From Hexactinellida sp. DTS-2022 (lineage: Eukaryota; Porifera; Hexactinellida): a stretch of DNA of 64,000 bases. Below the pieces are notes generated by a model that was not told the DNA's origin, ran no database searches, and was given only the letters and a program-made list of their open reading frames with translations. Positions 32,494 through 44,300 of this stretch are shown here, piece after piece (the first letter of the stretch is position 1; each line of letters opens with the position of its first letter). The DNA lies in the NCBI GenBank assembly GCA_028753945.1, contig JAPNXP010000004.1, positions 5,022,001-5,086,000 of the forward strand, read 5' to 3'. Position numbers and translations under genes: made by a program.

Positions 32494-35400
32494 ATGAAGC
32501 GTGGAGTGAGTGTGTTCACGAGTCGGTCCCGTAGAGAGGTGATAGCAGAGAGCCTCCAGTCCCTGTCCGGAGGCTCCTGCAGGTGTCCCTCCCACTCGGC
32601 GGGCCCCGCCAGCCCCCCGGCCCCCCCTCTGTCGCGGGAGAGACGCCTCTCCTCCGACGCAGGCGCCCTCTCCACCGACTACGCGTACGAGGTCTCTGCC
32701 TGCGGGGTCCGCGTGGGGAGGGGGGTCACCGGAGAGGTGGGGAAGGACTTTGCGAACAGGGGCGTGCGGCGGGTGCTGCTGCTGACGGACAGGAGTCTGC
32801 TGCCGCTGCCCCCTGTCTCCGCGGCGCGGGCCTCTCTCGAGACGGAGGGCCTCGAGTGCGACGTGTTCAGCGAGGTGAGTCTACGTCACTCCTGTCAGTA
32901 GTGGCGTATCGGATATGTATGGTACAGGGACTGTATTAATTAAGGATTTGTTGAGTTTTCGAGAAATTAAAATTTTTGAAATTTTGAATGAACATAACTC
33001 AAATTTTATAAAAGCTATTCAATTGCTATTTGATTTGTGAATTTCCTACTGTGTAATATTACGCCGAAATTACTAGAGTTGAAATAGATTTGCCTTTAAA
33101 ATACTAGTAAAATAACTTTAAAAGTTATATAATTGATTTCCGACTGAAAATAACTTGCTAATAGCACAATATTGCTATTATGCGAGCACCACTGTATATG
33201 AAGTTGTACTAAGTACATTTGTGTACAAACGGTTACCCGTACCGACGTCACAGCTGTACCTGCCAGTGACGTCACAGCTGCATCCTGTGTGTAGGTCCGC
33301 GTGGAGCCGACAGACAAGAGCTTCCGAGAAGCGATACACAGAGCTCAGCGGGGCCAGTACGAAGGGTTCCTGGCGGTGGGCGGCGGCTCTGTCATGGACA
33401 CGGCGAAAGCTGCCAGGCTGTTCGACGCTTATCCTGAAAAGGAATTCCTAGATTTCGTAAATCAACCGATTGGGAAAGGAGAGCCCATTTTGCGGCAATT
33501 AAAACCTTTGATTTGTATTCCTACTACCTCTGGGACAGGCAGTGAAACAACTGGTGTTGCAATATTCGATTTGAAGTCATTGAACGCTAAAACAGGATTT
33601 TCTAACCGGGCTCTATGTCCCACTCTAGCGCTAGTGGATCCGCTTAATACTCTCTCTATGCCTAGGAACGTAACTATATACTCCGGCTGTGATGTGCTAT
33701 GCCACGCTCTAGAGTCTTACACTGCTATTCCGTACTATCAGAGAACTCCTATGCCGGCCAACCCTAAGCTGAGACCTTCGTATCAGGGCCGGAACCCCAT
33801 ATCGGATATATGGGCAGTAGAGGCTCTCAAGTGAGTGAGCTGTTAACTTCTTGTAAACAACAACAACAACAAGTATTCATAAGAATTACTTGCGTATATC
33901 AGGCAACACTTTTAGTCAATTTATTGACATTAAAAGCCCGGGTTTATATTGAAAATTTGTTGGCCGATTTACAAGTCCTTATAACGCAAAATTCTTATTC
34001 AACTACTTGTTTACATAATACAGTAGAGTCTCGTTAATCGGAACACCAGGGGACCGTAAAATCTGTTCATATTTCATATTAACCGGAGTCACTTGCATGC
34101 ATTTGTATAGGCTAGGGCAACATTGTACTCCTTAACCAATATTTCCCTTATCCTGTCCTATTAATTATACCCATGTAATTCTCCCATCCCTTATCCGGTA
34201 GGCTTATCAACAAGTACTTCTTCCGGGCAGTAGACAGCATTGAGGACGAAGAGGCCTATTCCCAGATGAGTTTCGCTTCTCTCTTAGGAGGAATAGGATT
34301 CGGTAATGCAGGTGTCCACATGTGTCACGCTATTTCCTACGCTATATCCGGCTTGGTGCGGGATTTCTATCCAGACGGCTATCCGCACAGCCATCCCATC
34401 ATTCCACACGGGTTATCCGTTGTCATGACAGCGCCGGCGGTATTCAGTCAGGTGGGGTATGTGTGGCCGGACAGATGCATACAGCTAGCTGGCTTACTGG
34501 GTTAGGATACCATTAGTGTATAGTCAGCTCTCGTTATAAGGAAGTGATTGGGACCTGTAAATATACCTGTAAATAAAACCTGGGACCTGTTACAATGAAC
34601 TCCCGTTATAACGAAGTCGGATATAACGAAATAACTGCTTATGACGAAATGGAGATTTTCCCCAGAGCACTAAATGCATTAATTATCATCCGCTTTTAAG
34701 TTTTAACGAAACGAAGGAATTTACAGGTCCCAAGCACTTCGTTATACGAGAGTTTACTGTAGGCGAAAGTGATTTAATGGGGGCAGAATTAATATTAAAT
34801 GCTCGCTTGGGGATGAAAAGTAGCTTGCTATAAGAGCAATACCTCTGTATTCTACGAGACTCTTTATACTACAGTTAATCTACTCTTATAACGAAGTCCG
34901 GACAGTTCATTTACTTTGATGAAAGAGTTTGTTATAAGCGGAGTAAAATCATTTACTTTTTCTGGGGAATATATATAAATTCATTATAAGCGGGTATTTC
35001 GTTATAACTGAATTTACTGTATACAGTTCGCTATAATAACAATTGCTCTAATAGCAAGATTAGTATATAGCTATACAAATTTCTATTACAATGCACTCGC
35101 TACTACACTAGCACACTGTACTATACTAGGGGCGTAGGATCCTATTACCGATTGGTCCAGCGGGTTTTTCCACTTGTGTAAATCACAGCTAAACTACTTT
35201 ACACATGTTTTTCGGTTAATTGGGATCACCGCTAATTGGGACAAGAAGCCTGGAACAAATGTGTCCCAATTAAGCATAGTAGACATTATGGAGATTAACC
35301 ATGATGATATTATCAAAATTAATTTAAATACTATCCGACTAAACATCATGCTTTTGTAAAATTCATCTTGAAATTATTGGTCCGGCTTGCGCCGGGCCTG

Positions 35401-35686
35401 CCGGGTCTACTCCTACGCCCCTGATACTATACTACTTCTAGGCGCTAAGACGAGTAACGTGAGACAAGAAGACGCGGGCCGCTGTCTGTCAGATCAGCTG
35501 TGTAAGTACATGCAGCATTTAGGCATTCCTAACGGGCTGTCTGCTGTCGGGTTCTCAACAGAGGATATTCCTAGCTTGGTAGAGAAGACGTTGCCGCAAG
35601 AGAGACTGACTAAACTGAGTCCAAATCCGGCCACGGCTGAATTTATAGAGAGCATCCTGCTAAACTCAATGACTGTATACAATTAG
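32494..35686 (+). CDS. ADHFE1: Hydroxyacid-oxoacid transhydrogenase (iron-type alcohol dehydrogenase, mitochondrial)
   Basis: Oxidises 4-hydroxybutyrate to succinate semialdehyde, coupled to 2-oxoglutarate reduction to D-2-hydroxyglutarate. Four exons: 32494-32874, 33295-33830, 34202-34500 and 35442-35686, giving 486 residues. The N-terminus is basic and Ser/Arg-rich, a plausible mitochondrial presequence. Family motifs: DYAYEVSA start of the catalytic domain, [12 protein letters not shown] (nucleotide site), [45 protein letters not shown] and [15 protein letters not shown]. Likely metal ligands are Asp260, His264, His348 and His375. Exon 1 is extremely G+C-rich with many CpG, unlike exons 3-4. 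Intron 3 contains family B and K-type repeats and the TIR element at 35128-35422. Confidence 0.93.
34020..34110. mobile_element. Family A fragment (ADHFE1 intron 2)
   Basis: Starts TACAGTAGAGTCTCGTTAAT and includes GGAACACCAGGGGACCGT. The right half is degraded. Confidence 0.6.
34591..34761. mobile_element. MITE family B, copy 5 (ADHFE1 intron 3)
   Basis: TACAATGAACTCCCGTTATA at the left, GTTATACGAGAGTTTACTGTA at the right. Confidence 0.75.
35128..35422. mobile_element. 295-bp inverted-repeat element abutting ADHFE1 exon 4
   Basis: Ends AGGGGCGTAGGA and TCCTACGCCCCT are exact complements. The bases TACTATACT precede the left end and recur just after the right end (GATACTATACT), possibly a target duplication. 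The right end lies 19 bp before ADHFE1 exon 4, so the polypyrimidine tract and acceptor of that exon follow directly on the transposon end. Confidence 0.7.
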
Positions 35687-35870
35687 TTATATTCCCAATA
35701 ACTGTATATAGTTTGTTAACCCAAATGATACACAGTTAGTTCTTTGTACTCACTTATTAATTATTCTGATAGTAGGATTTATTGTTCGAATAGGAATTCT
35801 TTTTACTTTTCATTATGAATGTTTTATCAATTCAATGAATATTCTATTATGAGTTGTTAAAACTTAAAAG

Positions 35871-35949
35871 TAATTCTCCACAGAAGACAGATGGGAAACC
35901 TACAACAGAGAAGACTAAAGAAGAGACTAAACCTCCTGCAGAGGAATTG
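35871..35949 (+). pseudogene. Orphan copy of PSMD2 exon 1, start codon lost
   Basis: 79 of the 87 bases of PSMD2 exon 1 are present, with one synonymous difference (AAG to AAA in the TEKTK segment) and the same donor (TTG|GTAATA). The first eight bases, including the ATG, are replaced by unrelated sequence, and the upstream flank is deleted relative to the real copy. No PSMD2 exon 2 follows. The intronless NHL gene comes next instead. Confidence 0.88.
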
Positions 35950-35964
35950 GTAATATAGATTGGT

Positions 35965-36118
35965 AGACAGTCAGGTCTGCTTATTGTGAACAAGCCCTAT
36001 GGTCCCAATATAACAACTTACATAGGGTTTGTAATAATTTTAGTTCGCTTATTATGAAGTCTCTACTATGAACACAATTTTTGGTCCCTTTAATGTTCAA
36101 AATAAGAACCTGACTGTA
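35965..36118. mobile_element. MITE family D, copy 5
   Basis: AGACAGTCAGGTCTGCTTAT and AAGAACCTGACTGTA ends. It is part of the segmental duplication, and its partner is the copy at 38160. Confidence 0.8.
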
Positions 36119-36382
36119 TTTCTTATTATAGATAGATTTCAATTTATTTTTAAAATACAAAAAACCACATTCCTTTATAGTATCCTAGTAACGAGACATT
36201 ACAAATTTACAACATCACGTGTAAAACTCGTGTTGTTGTTGTACTACCACATTATACTCGCATCATCATATCATTCATTGTTGTTTGTTGCAACAAACAA
36301 GTTATAACACAGCATAAATAGTAAATACGTACACAGATTATCCATATCAACCAATTCGTACAACATCTTCTACAAACGATAA

Positions 36383-37444
36383 ATGGCAGCTCGCTATCCC
36401 ATTCCCCCTCCAGCAGCAGACCCCGTAGAGACACAAATAAACAGAGCCATAGACGGCCTCATAGCGTTATTGAATCTCCGCAGAGCTCAGCTGCTGAGGG
36501 AACTGAGAATGAACATTCCAGTCGAGAGAAAATTCAAGTGGCAGTGCGACACACGAGACCTCGAAATGAGCATTTCCCGTCTCGGAGAGATTACACAGGT
36601 ACCAGTAGGGCTGCCTAACTATGCCACATTCCATTTGCCCACTATCGCTACTGGGAAACAAGGTTGTGCTCCTGGCGAGTTGAATGGGCCATTGGGTGTA
36701 GCCATTAACGAAGCTACAAACCAGATATTCGTAGCTAATTGGTACAATCGCAGAATAGAGATATTCTCCGAAACAGGAGTGTATATCAATCAGTTAGGCG
36801 ACGGACGGTTGAATTATCCATCGGCCATAGCTATTCATGGGAACAGTTTGTATATTAGTAGCAACCTGAAACACCGTATAAGCAAATACTCGCTAATTGA
36901 TTTTAGCCTAGTTAAGCAGATTGGTAAGAGGGGATCGAATAACGGAGAATTTCAATCTCCTCAACAACTAACAACAGATCCCACCGGACAGGTGTTCATA
37001 GCAGATTGCTATAACAACAGAATCTGTGTATTCGACACAGACCTAAACCATATTAGGAACATCACGCATCTGGCAATATCAGAACCATATGACGTCAAGC
37101 TATCGCATGACCGCGTATACGTAGTGTGTAACAAGAATCCGTGTATGCTGGTACTGTCACTAGAGGGAGACATGCTACACTCTCTCATTAGCAGAGGAGA
37201 AGGAATGGATGTGTTAAAGCCATGGTTCTTCTGTTTGGACACAAATAACAACATTGTCATTAGCGATAGAGGCACACACTCCATTCGTGTATTCTCCCCA
37301 GCAGGCAACCTCCTACACACCATAGGAAGAAAGGGACACCAACAAGGAATGGTTTATCTGCCCCGAGGAATAGCTATAGATACAAACGGGAGATTAGTTT
37401 GTGTGTCCGAGAACGAGAATTTCGGTCTCCAAGTATTCAGTTAG
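36383..37444 (+). CDS. NHL-repeat beta-propeller protein with N-terminal helical segment
   Basis: Single open exon, 353 residues, no introns. Residues 15-50 form an amphipathic, Leu/Arg-rich helix (LIALLNLRRAQLLRELR) similar to the coiled-coil part of TRIM-NHL proteins. No RING or B-box is present. From about residue 90 onward there are six NHL-type blades with recurring motifs: LNGPLGVAINEATNQIFVAN, YNRRIEIFSETG, PQQLTTDPTGQVFIADCYNN, NNIVISDRGTHSIRVFSPAG and YLPRGIAIDTNGRLVCV. The likely role is protein or RNA binding, not enzymatic. No gene name can be assigned. The lack of introns among spliced neighbours, and its position between two copies of a duplicated segment, suggest arrival by retrocopying or duplication. 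Confidence 0.85.
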   Translation: MAARYPIPPPAADPVETQINRAIDGLIALLNLRRAQLLRELRMNIPVERKFKWQCDTRDLEMSISRLGEITQVPVGLPNYATFHLPTIATGKQGCAPGELNGPLGVAINEATNQIFVANWYNRRIEIFSETGVYINQLGDGRLNYPSAIAIHGNSLYISSNLKHRISKYSLIDFSLVKQIGKRGSNNGEFQSPQQLTTDPTGQVFIADCYNNRICVFDTDLNHIRNITHLAISEPYDVKLSHDRVYVVCNKNPCMLVLSLEGDMLHSLISRGEGMDVLKPWFFCLDTNNNIVISDRGTHSIRVFSPAGNLLHTIGRKGHQQGMVYLPRGIAIDTNGRLVCVSENENFGLQVFS

Positions 37445-37539
37445 CTTTTTGTATTTTGTATGTGCATTATAGAATGCCTAACAGAGTCTTTAATTTAATT
37501 GGTCGAGAGTATATTCAAGCAACCAATCAGTTATTTGTA

Positions 37540-37674
37540 GGGCTGAACGAATATTCAAAATGTAACGAACGAACATTTTTCTAAACGAACGAATATTCGA
37601 ATATTCGTTTGAAAACGAACGAATATTCGTTCAATCATTTCGAACGAATATTCGGTATATTCGTTTCAGCCCTA
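37540..37674. mobile_element. Palindromic hAT-like element (TAGGGCTGAACGAATATTC)
   Basis: The left end TAGGGCTGAACGAATATTC and right end GTATATTCGTTTCAGCCCTA are complementary. Between them, ACGAACGAATATTCG words repeat in both orientations, so the whole 135 bp can fold. The TAGGG start is hAT-like. No clear 8-bp duplication is seen. Confidence 0.7.
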
Positions 37675-37753
37675 GAACTTATTTGTGTTCCATCAGTTAT
37701 TTTTACCCTATTTCTTTTGTAGGCGCTACTTAGTAGTTGCCCAACCATCAAAT

Positions 37754-37815
37754 GTAGTGCCCGCATGTCCTCCAAAGGGAAATGCGTCGGCACAGGCTGC
37801 AATTTTGGATTTTTT
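37754..37815. repeat. Single arm related to the hairpin at 16844-16968
   Basis: CCAAAGGGAAATGCGTCGGC, then ACAGGCTGCAATTTTGGATT, matches the right arm of the 16.9-kb hairpin over about 50 bp with a short insertion. It ends where segmental duplication copy 2 begins. Confidence 0.75.
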
Positions 37816-38316
37816 AACTTTTCATTATGAATGTTTTATTAAATCAATGAATATTCTATTATGAGCTGTTGAAAGTATGTAATGTTTCGAAGGGAATAAC
37901 CAATGTGTGACAGACCATCCTTTTTATTGCAAATGATAAAAAAACGTGACATGGAGGGGTGACAAATTTTCGCGAATTTCCGGTACGTAATTTGAGCGTG
38001 AACTGTTCCCTAAATTATGAATTTAATCGTTTAATTAATTATGTTATAAACTAGTCAAATGTCTGATAATTCTCCACAGAAGACAGATGGGAAACCTACA
38101 ACAGAGAAGACTAAGGAAGAGACTAAACCTCCTGCAGAGGAATTGGTAATATAGATTGTAGACAGTCAGGTCTGCTTATTGTGGACAAGCCTATGATCCC
38201 AATATAACAACTTACATAGGGTTTGTATTAAGTGGAGTTCGCTTATTAATAAGTCTCACTATTATAAACACAGTTTTTGGCCCCTTGAATGTTCATAATA
38301 AAAAAAGCTGACTGTA
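37816..38316 (+). repeat. Segmental duplication copy 2, including the functional PSMD2 exon 1
   Basis: Partner of 35785-36118. It contains a family G element (about 37885-38010) absent from copy 1, then the complete exon 1 with ATG, donor and family D copy 6. Confidence 0.88.
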
Positions 38317-41300
38317 TTTAATTAAGTTAAATTTAATTATACATTATTTATTTCTGTTCTATTTAGTCGGAAGAAGATCTTCAGTTGAAAGAGGAGCTGT
38401 TGTTACTCGTAGAGAGATTGGAAGTGAGTACAGTAGACTCCCGTTAATTAATAGGAACTCCAGGGGACTGTAACTATAATATCTCAAAATAGCATATAAA
38501 TAGCCATTACCCGTATCAGATGTTCGTATAGGAGCCACTGTCGCTCCTATAAGAGAATATATTCTGTTATATCTCACAACTTGACTGTATTTATACTTTT
38601 CGTGCTACTGTTGCAGGTGTTGCTATCTGTATCACAGACAGAATATCAGATGTTTGTATGCAGGTGTTATTCTCTGTAGTCTAGTATAGTTCCACTTATG
38701 TGAACACCTGTGACATACTCAGAGTATATATACAGTTTACAACAGGGAATTAGTTTTTGTATTTTGCACTCTAAAATCCAGACAAACTAACAAACAAACA
38801 TCGAGTTTTACACAGAGAACATAATTATAACCTAAGTTGACTAATTAATTGAATAATAGCCAAGAAATGAATTATTCAGGAATTATTCCTAATTTGTTGA
38901 TCATTGAATCTTATAATAAAGTTACTCGTACGTATATTCGAATTATGTTATAGAATATCTTCCATTATCTACCAAACTACGGTTGGAAAAATAAATTTAT
39001 AACGATAGAAGTTAATCAACAATTTATATAATTCAATGAATTAGTTAACTAAGGTTATAACAGATTACGAATAATACACTATTATACCGGAAATTCGTAT
39101 TAACCTGTGGCTCTACTAAGCGGAGTATACTGTAGTTATAACATAATAGGATTATACACTATTATACCGGAAATTCGTTTAACCTGTGGCTCTATTAAGC
39201 GGAGTATATACTGTAGTTATAACAGAATAGGATTATACACTATTATACCGGAAATTCGTATTAACCGGTGGCTCTACTAAGCGGAGTATATACTGTAGTT
39301 ATAACAGAATAGGATAATACACTATCGCTGTAGGATGAGAACCTGGAGCTGCGTCAGAACGCACTCAACCTGCTGAGAGGACAGATCAGATCCTCCACCA
39401 GCTCGATGACGTCAGTGCCTAAGCCTCTCAAGCTGCTGAGGCCGCACTACCCAGAGATAGAGGCTGTATACGAGAGGTTCGAGGAGGGAGAGCTAAAGGT
39501 AGGTTATGGCAAGGGGATAGCAAGGGGACTGTAGTTAGTAGTAGTAATGTGATAGCATAGGCGTCGTAAACCGCCCGGGTGCCCGGAAATGTCCGGGCGG
39601 GCCGAAGGGATTGTCCCTATGCTACTAACACTAAACTCCGAGTTTACCCGGAGTTTACCCGGAATTTCCGGGCAGCCCGAAGGATTGACCTTTGCATTTA
39701 CGACGCCTATGTGTGATAGCAAGGGGACTGTAGTTAGTAGTAGGGGAGATACTGTGATAGCAAAGTATAAGAGCAGTAGTGGAAGCGCTGCGCTGTATTT
39801 GTACTAAATATTAATTAGCAAAGGGACTGTACAGTAAAAATCGGAAAGTAGAAAGGGGACTGTAGTTATTTGTAAAGGAGACTTGGCTTGTTACAAATTA
39901 TACTATAACTGTTCTTAAAACAGATATAATATTACTTTACAAGCTATTAACTGTAACACTCCATTCCAATTACATCAACCTGTTGTTACGAAACATTTGG
40001 GGCTGTTCAAACATTACGTAACGTTTTCAAAGGGGGGTTAATTATCCAATGGGTGGCAGAGCATCGTTTGGTATTACAAAATGGTCAGGGTGGTTAATTT
40101 CCGGGAATTTTTTAAACAGCCCCTTAAAAATATACCAATCTAGGGTTGATAGAAATATTTTTATAACCGTTCATAATTATATATACGAGCTATTCCTATA
40201 ACATTCCACCTGTACCATACCGTTGCTATCCCCTATAGAAGGAGCTAGCAGATGTGCTCAGCGTGCTGGGCATGACGATAGGAGAGAAGCGAGACTGTCT
40301 CAAGTACAGACTGCAGGGCACCTCAGACGCAGTCAGCTCCTGGGGACACGAGTATATACGGTATAGTGCTATAGTATAGTGTAGTATAGTATACTATACG
40401 GTATGTATAGTAGTGTATATGGGGACACGAGTATATACGGTAGGTATTCTGTTATGCTATAGTGTAGTTATATACGGTATAGTGCTATAGTATAGTATAT
40501 ACGGTATAGTGTAGTGTAGTATATGGGGACACGAGTATATACGGTAGGTATTCTGTTATGCTATAGTGTAGTTATATACGGTATAGTGCTATAGTATAGT
40601 ATATACGGTATAGTGTAGTGTAGTATATGGGGACACGAGTATATACGGTATGTATTCTGTTATGCTATAGTGTAGTTATATACGGTATGTATGCTAATGC
40701 TATAGTATAGTTATATACGGTATGTATGCTAATGCTATAGTATAGTTATATACGGTATGTATAGTGCTATAGTGTAGTTATATACGGTAGGTATTCTGTT
40801 ATGCTATAGTATAGTATATACGGTATAGTGCTATAGTATAGTGTATGGGGACACGAGTATATACGGTATGTATGCTATAGTGTAGTATGTAGGAAATATA
40901 TTGTAGTTATATAGGGACTATACTACAGTGGATGCCGGTTATAAGCACATCGTCGGAAACTGCACTTAATGTGCTTATAACCGACATAAATTATACAGGG
41001 TATATGGCACCCATTTTCCAACATAGTGATCTTATATCCGATATGTTCTTATAACCGGTGTGCTTATATCCGACATCTACTGTACAAACATTTTTTTACT
41101 TGGGAATAGAAATTGGTACGTCTCATCCGAAGTACGTATTAACCGATCATTTATAATGGATTAGCGAACAGTAAGTAATGTCTGAGAGTACGTACTAAGC
41201 GAGTTCCACTGTAATTTATGTCGGTTATAAGAACATACCGGTTATAAACATTAAGTGCAGTTCCCGACGACGTGCTTATACCCGACATCCACTATATTAC

Positions 41301-44300
41301 AATATCCATGGTACAGTTGCTACATACATGTATTAATAATACGGTCTACAGCCATTTGTCTGGGGAGATACAAGGCGAGTACGCCGATAAGATTAAAGGC
41401 GGAGATGAAGACATGCAGATAGACACAGGGTACCTAATGGAACTAGTTAAGGAGATAGTTCCATTTAACATGCAGCATAATGCGGAATGCGAGGCCTGCG
41501 ACCTGCTGATGGAGGTGGAGAGATTGGATACTCTGGAGGAGTATATAGACGAACAGGTGTATGAGAGGGTGTGTCTCTATCTCGTCAGGTTAGTTACAGG
41601 TTGGGAGCTTTGGAATGCTCTTATCTTCCATTAGGAACTACAGTTGAAACCGGATATTTTTAACACATTCTTTACACGAAAATTTGTTAAAAATATCCGA
41701 TTTTATAACAACAACAATAATTAATTATTTACAAGAAAATGTGTTAAAATTAAAAATATCCGATTGTTAAAAATATCCGGTTTCAACTGTATATAATTAT
41801 ACTCTCGTTAAGTGATAACTTATATTGGTATGCTCATTATCTCCAATTAGGATTAATTATAATTTATTATACTCTCGTTCAGGGATAATTATATAACTTA
41901 TATTTGGCTTTACAAACGTTACTTAACTATTCCAAGGGAGTTAACTAGTGTATGACAAACTATTTTCTTTGGATTCCAAATGGTCAAATTGCTTTGCATA
42001 CAGGATTTCATCCAGGCGCGAAGTTTTTAGAGAAAATTTGTCTAGCGCACGAAAATCGAGAGCCCCATTGACTTAATAAGTAATTTGTGAGCGAGCTCAA
42101 ACTAAATCTAGGCGCGCATTAAATTTGCCTGGATGAATGCTTGGTATAAGGTGTTAATTACTTACGTTTACCTTTGTTTATAATCTCTTCCTAGCTGTGT
42201 CCAGTACGTGGCAGAACCCGAGAACACCACGCTTCTGACGGTTGCAATTAATATTCTGAGGAAGTACAACAAGCTGCCTGCCGCTATGCGACTAGCTATG
42301 CAGCTTAATGACCTCAGGCTGATCAGAGATATATTCTTCTCCTGCGACAACGAGTCAGTTATATATACAGTCGAAATCGGATTATTTTGTCCAATTCTTT
42401 TCATGGATAATTCGACAAAATAATCCGATAAGACAAATAAATCCGGTGGGATATCCATGCCAAATGGTATATATGTAGTATATCATAATTTTCCTCGAAT
42501 ATTAGGACAAAATAGTCCTATAAAACAAAATAATCCGATTTCGACTGTATCTGTACTGTCTGTATTATATGTATAGGGAATTGTTTATAGTATATTGGCC
42601 AACACGTTTTGGATGTGATATTAACTGACTAAGTCAATTTTAAACATCATAAATTCACCTTTGCGAAGCTGGGTTTTATACAATAATAGGTGTTGGCCGA
42701 TTTAAAAGCGAGTTTTATTTATAAAGCAAATTTATGTGTTAAAAGTATTGCGAAAAATTCCTTACTCTTAAATTTTTTAATTTTGATCCAACATTTCAAC
42801 TTACAGTATTTCCCCAAAAAGCGCGCCGACGCTTATTGTTTAGTGGGCCAATTTACCCTAATACTTTGAAAACCCCAGAAAATATTATTTAGGTGGATTC
42901 TAATGGTTCTCAGCGACAGTAAACATACCGAAATTGCATAAATCAATGTACAGTTGAAAGCGGATATTTTTAACACATTCTTTTAACGAAAATTTGTTAA
43001 AAATATCCGATTGTTAAAAATATCCGGTTTCAACTGTATTAAGTTATCAACTATTGGTATTAACTTGTTATCATACAAATTTCATTTATTGACCCGGCGC
43101 GCTTATTCAGGAATACTAATGAGTATATTGGGCTATTTACATAACAGAATTGAGTGCCTACTGACTACTATGTGTGTAGTTTGACTAAGAAACAGCTGTG
43201 CTTTATGCTCGGGAGACAGCAGGTGTTCATTGAGCTCCCGGAGGACGAAGGAGAGGGGAATGAATTGCTTCTGGAACTAATTTCTAATTCTCAGCTGAAC
43301 CAACACTTCTTAGCTCTTGCAAGAGAAGTATGTTATGCATTGTCATGCTTATAACTAATGTACAGTAGAACCTCTTTAGTAGGAACACCAGGGGACCGTC
43401 AAAATGCATTCGCCTTATCCGGGATTCGTATTAACCAATGTCATTTGTATTGAAAAGCTTTTGAAGGGGACTGAAATAGTGTTGGTATTAACAGGAAATT
43501 CTTATTAACGAGGTTCTACTGTAATGCTAAATTCGTGAATTTTCCAATATTTTATGATTTTGAAGGGATTTATGGGGTTTTCTGAACTTTCATTCCATTG
43601 TTAACTATTCAAAATATATTTACAATTTACATACTATAGTTTCTATTACACTTTCAAGTTTATATCTTGAAGAATAACATTATTTGTACTATTGTTGCAT
43701 ATTTATTAAAATCTCTTTAAGCCAAAATGTAATCCGTCCTATAAATCCTGTGAAATTTTGACCCGATTAAGCGGAGAATTATATTAACCGGTGGCTCTAT
43801 TAAGTCGACTGTATTTATAACATTCCTATTCTCCAGTTAGACATCGTAGAGCCCAAGCTACCAGATGACGTCATGAAGAATTACACCGAGCCAACTCGCA
43901 CACAAACACAAGACCAAAATAAAATGTATCTGGCCTCTACTTTTGTTAACGGATTTGTTAACTGCGCTTTCGGTAAGGATAAGATTACGATGGGTGCTGA
44001 CAACAAAACCTGGCTTGGGAAACTTAAGGATTACGGTATGGTTAGTGCCGTTGCTTCTCTCGGGCTTATAATGCTATGGGACATTGATAACGGCCTCACA
44101 CACATTGATAAGTTCCTGTATTCACAAGACGTGGAGATGAAGGTTTGTATTATGTATACTGTATTAGTTATATATTGTGTTAGTTATACCTGAATATGAC
44201 CATCCGGCTTTGATAATGCATTCGAAACCGGTTTTTTCTAACCAATTCTTTGCAGACAAATAAAGTAAGAAAATCTGATAGTTATAATAAACCGATTGGA

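Larger units (their letters stand above)
35785..36118 (+). repeat. Segmental duplication copy 1 (PSMD2 exon 1 region)
   Basis: Shares TTTTCATTATGAATGTTTTAT, CAATGAATATTCTATTATGAG, the PSMD2 exon 1 sequence, its donor and the following family D element with 37816-38316. The second copy has about 170 extra bp, a family G element, in the middle. Confidence 0.88.

Noticed and set aside
33810..34037. 75-codon plus-strand ORF after ADHFE1 exon 2
   Set aside because: It is a frame-shifted read-through of the exon 2 donor into intron 2; the true junction to 34202 restores the family sequence.
39589..39807. 72-codon ORFs on both strands near 39.6 kb
   Set aside because: Both strands are open only because the G+C-rich inverted-repeat element is symmetric.
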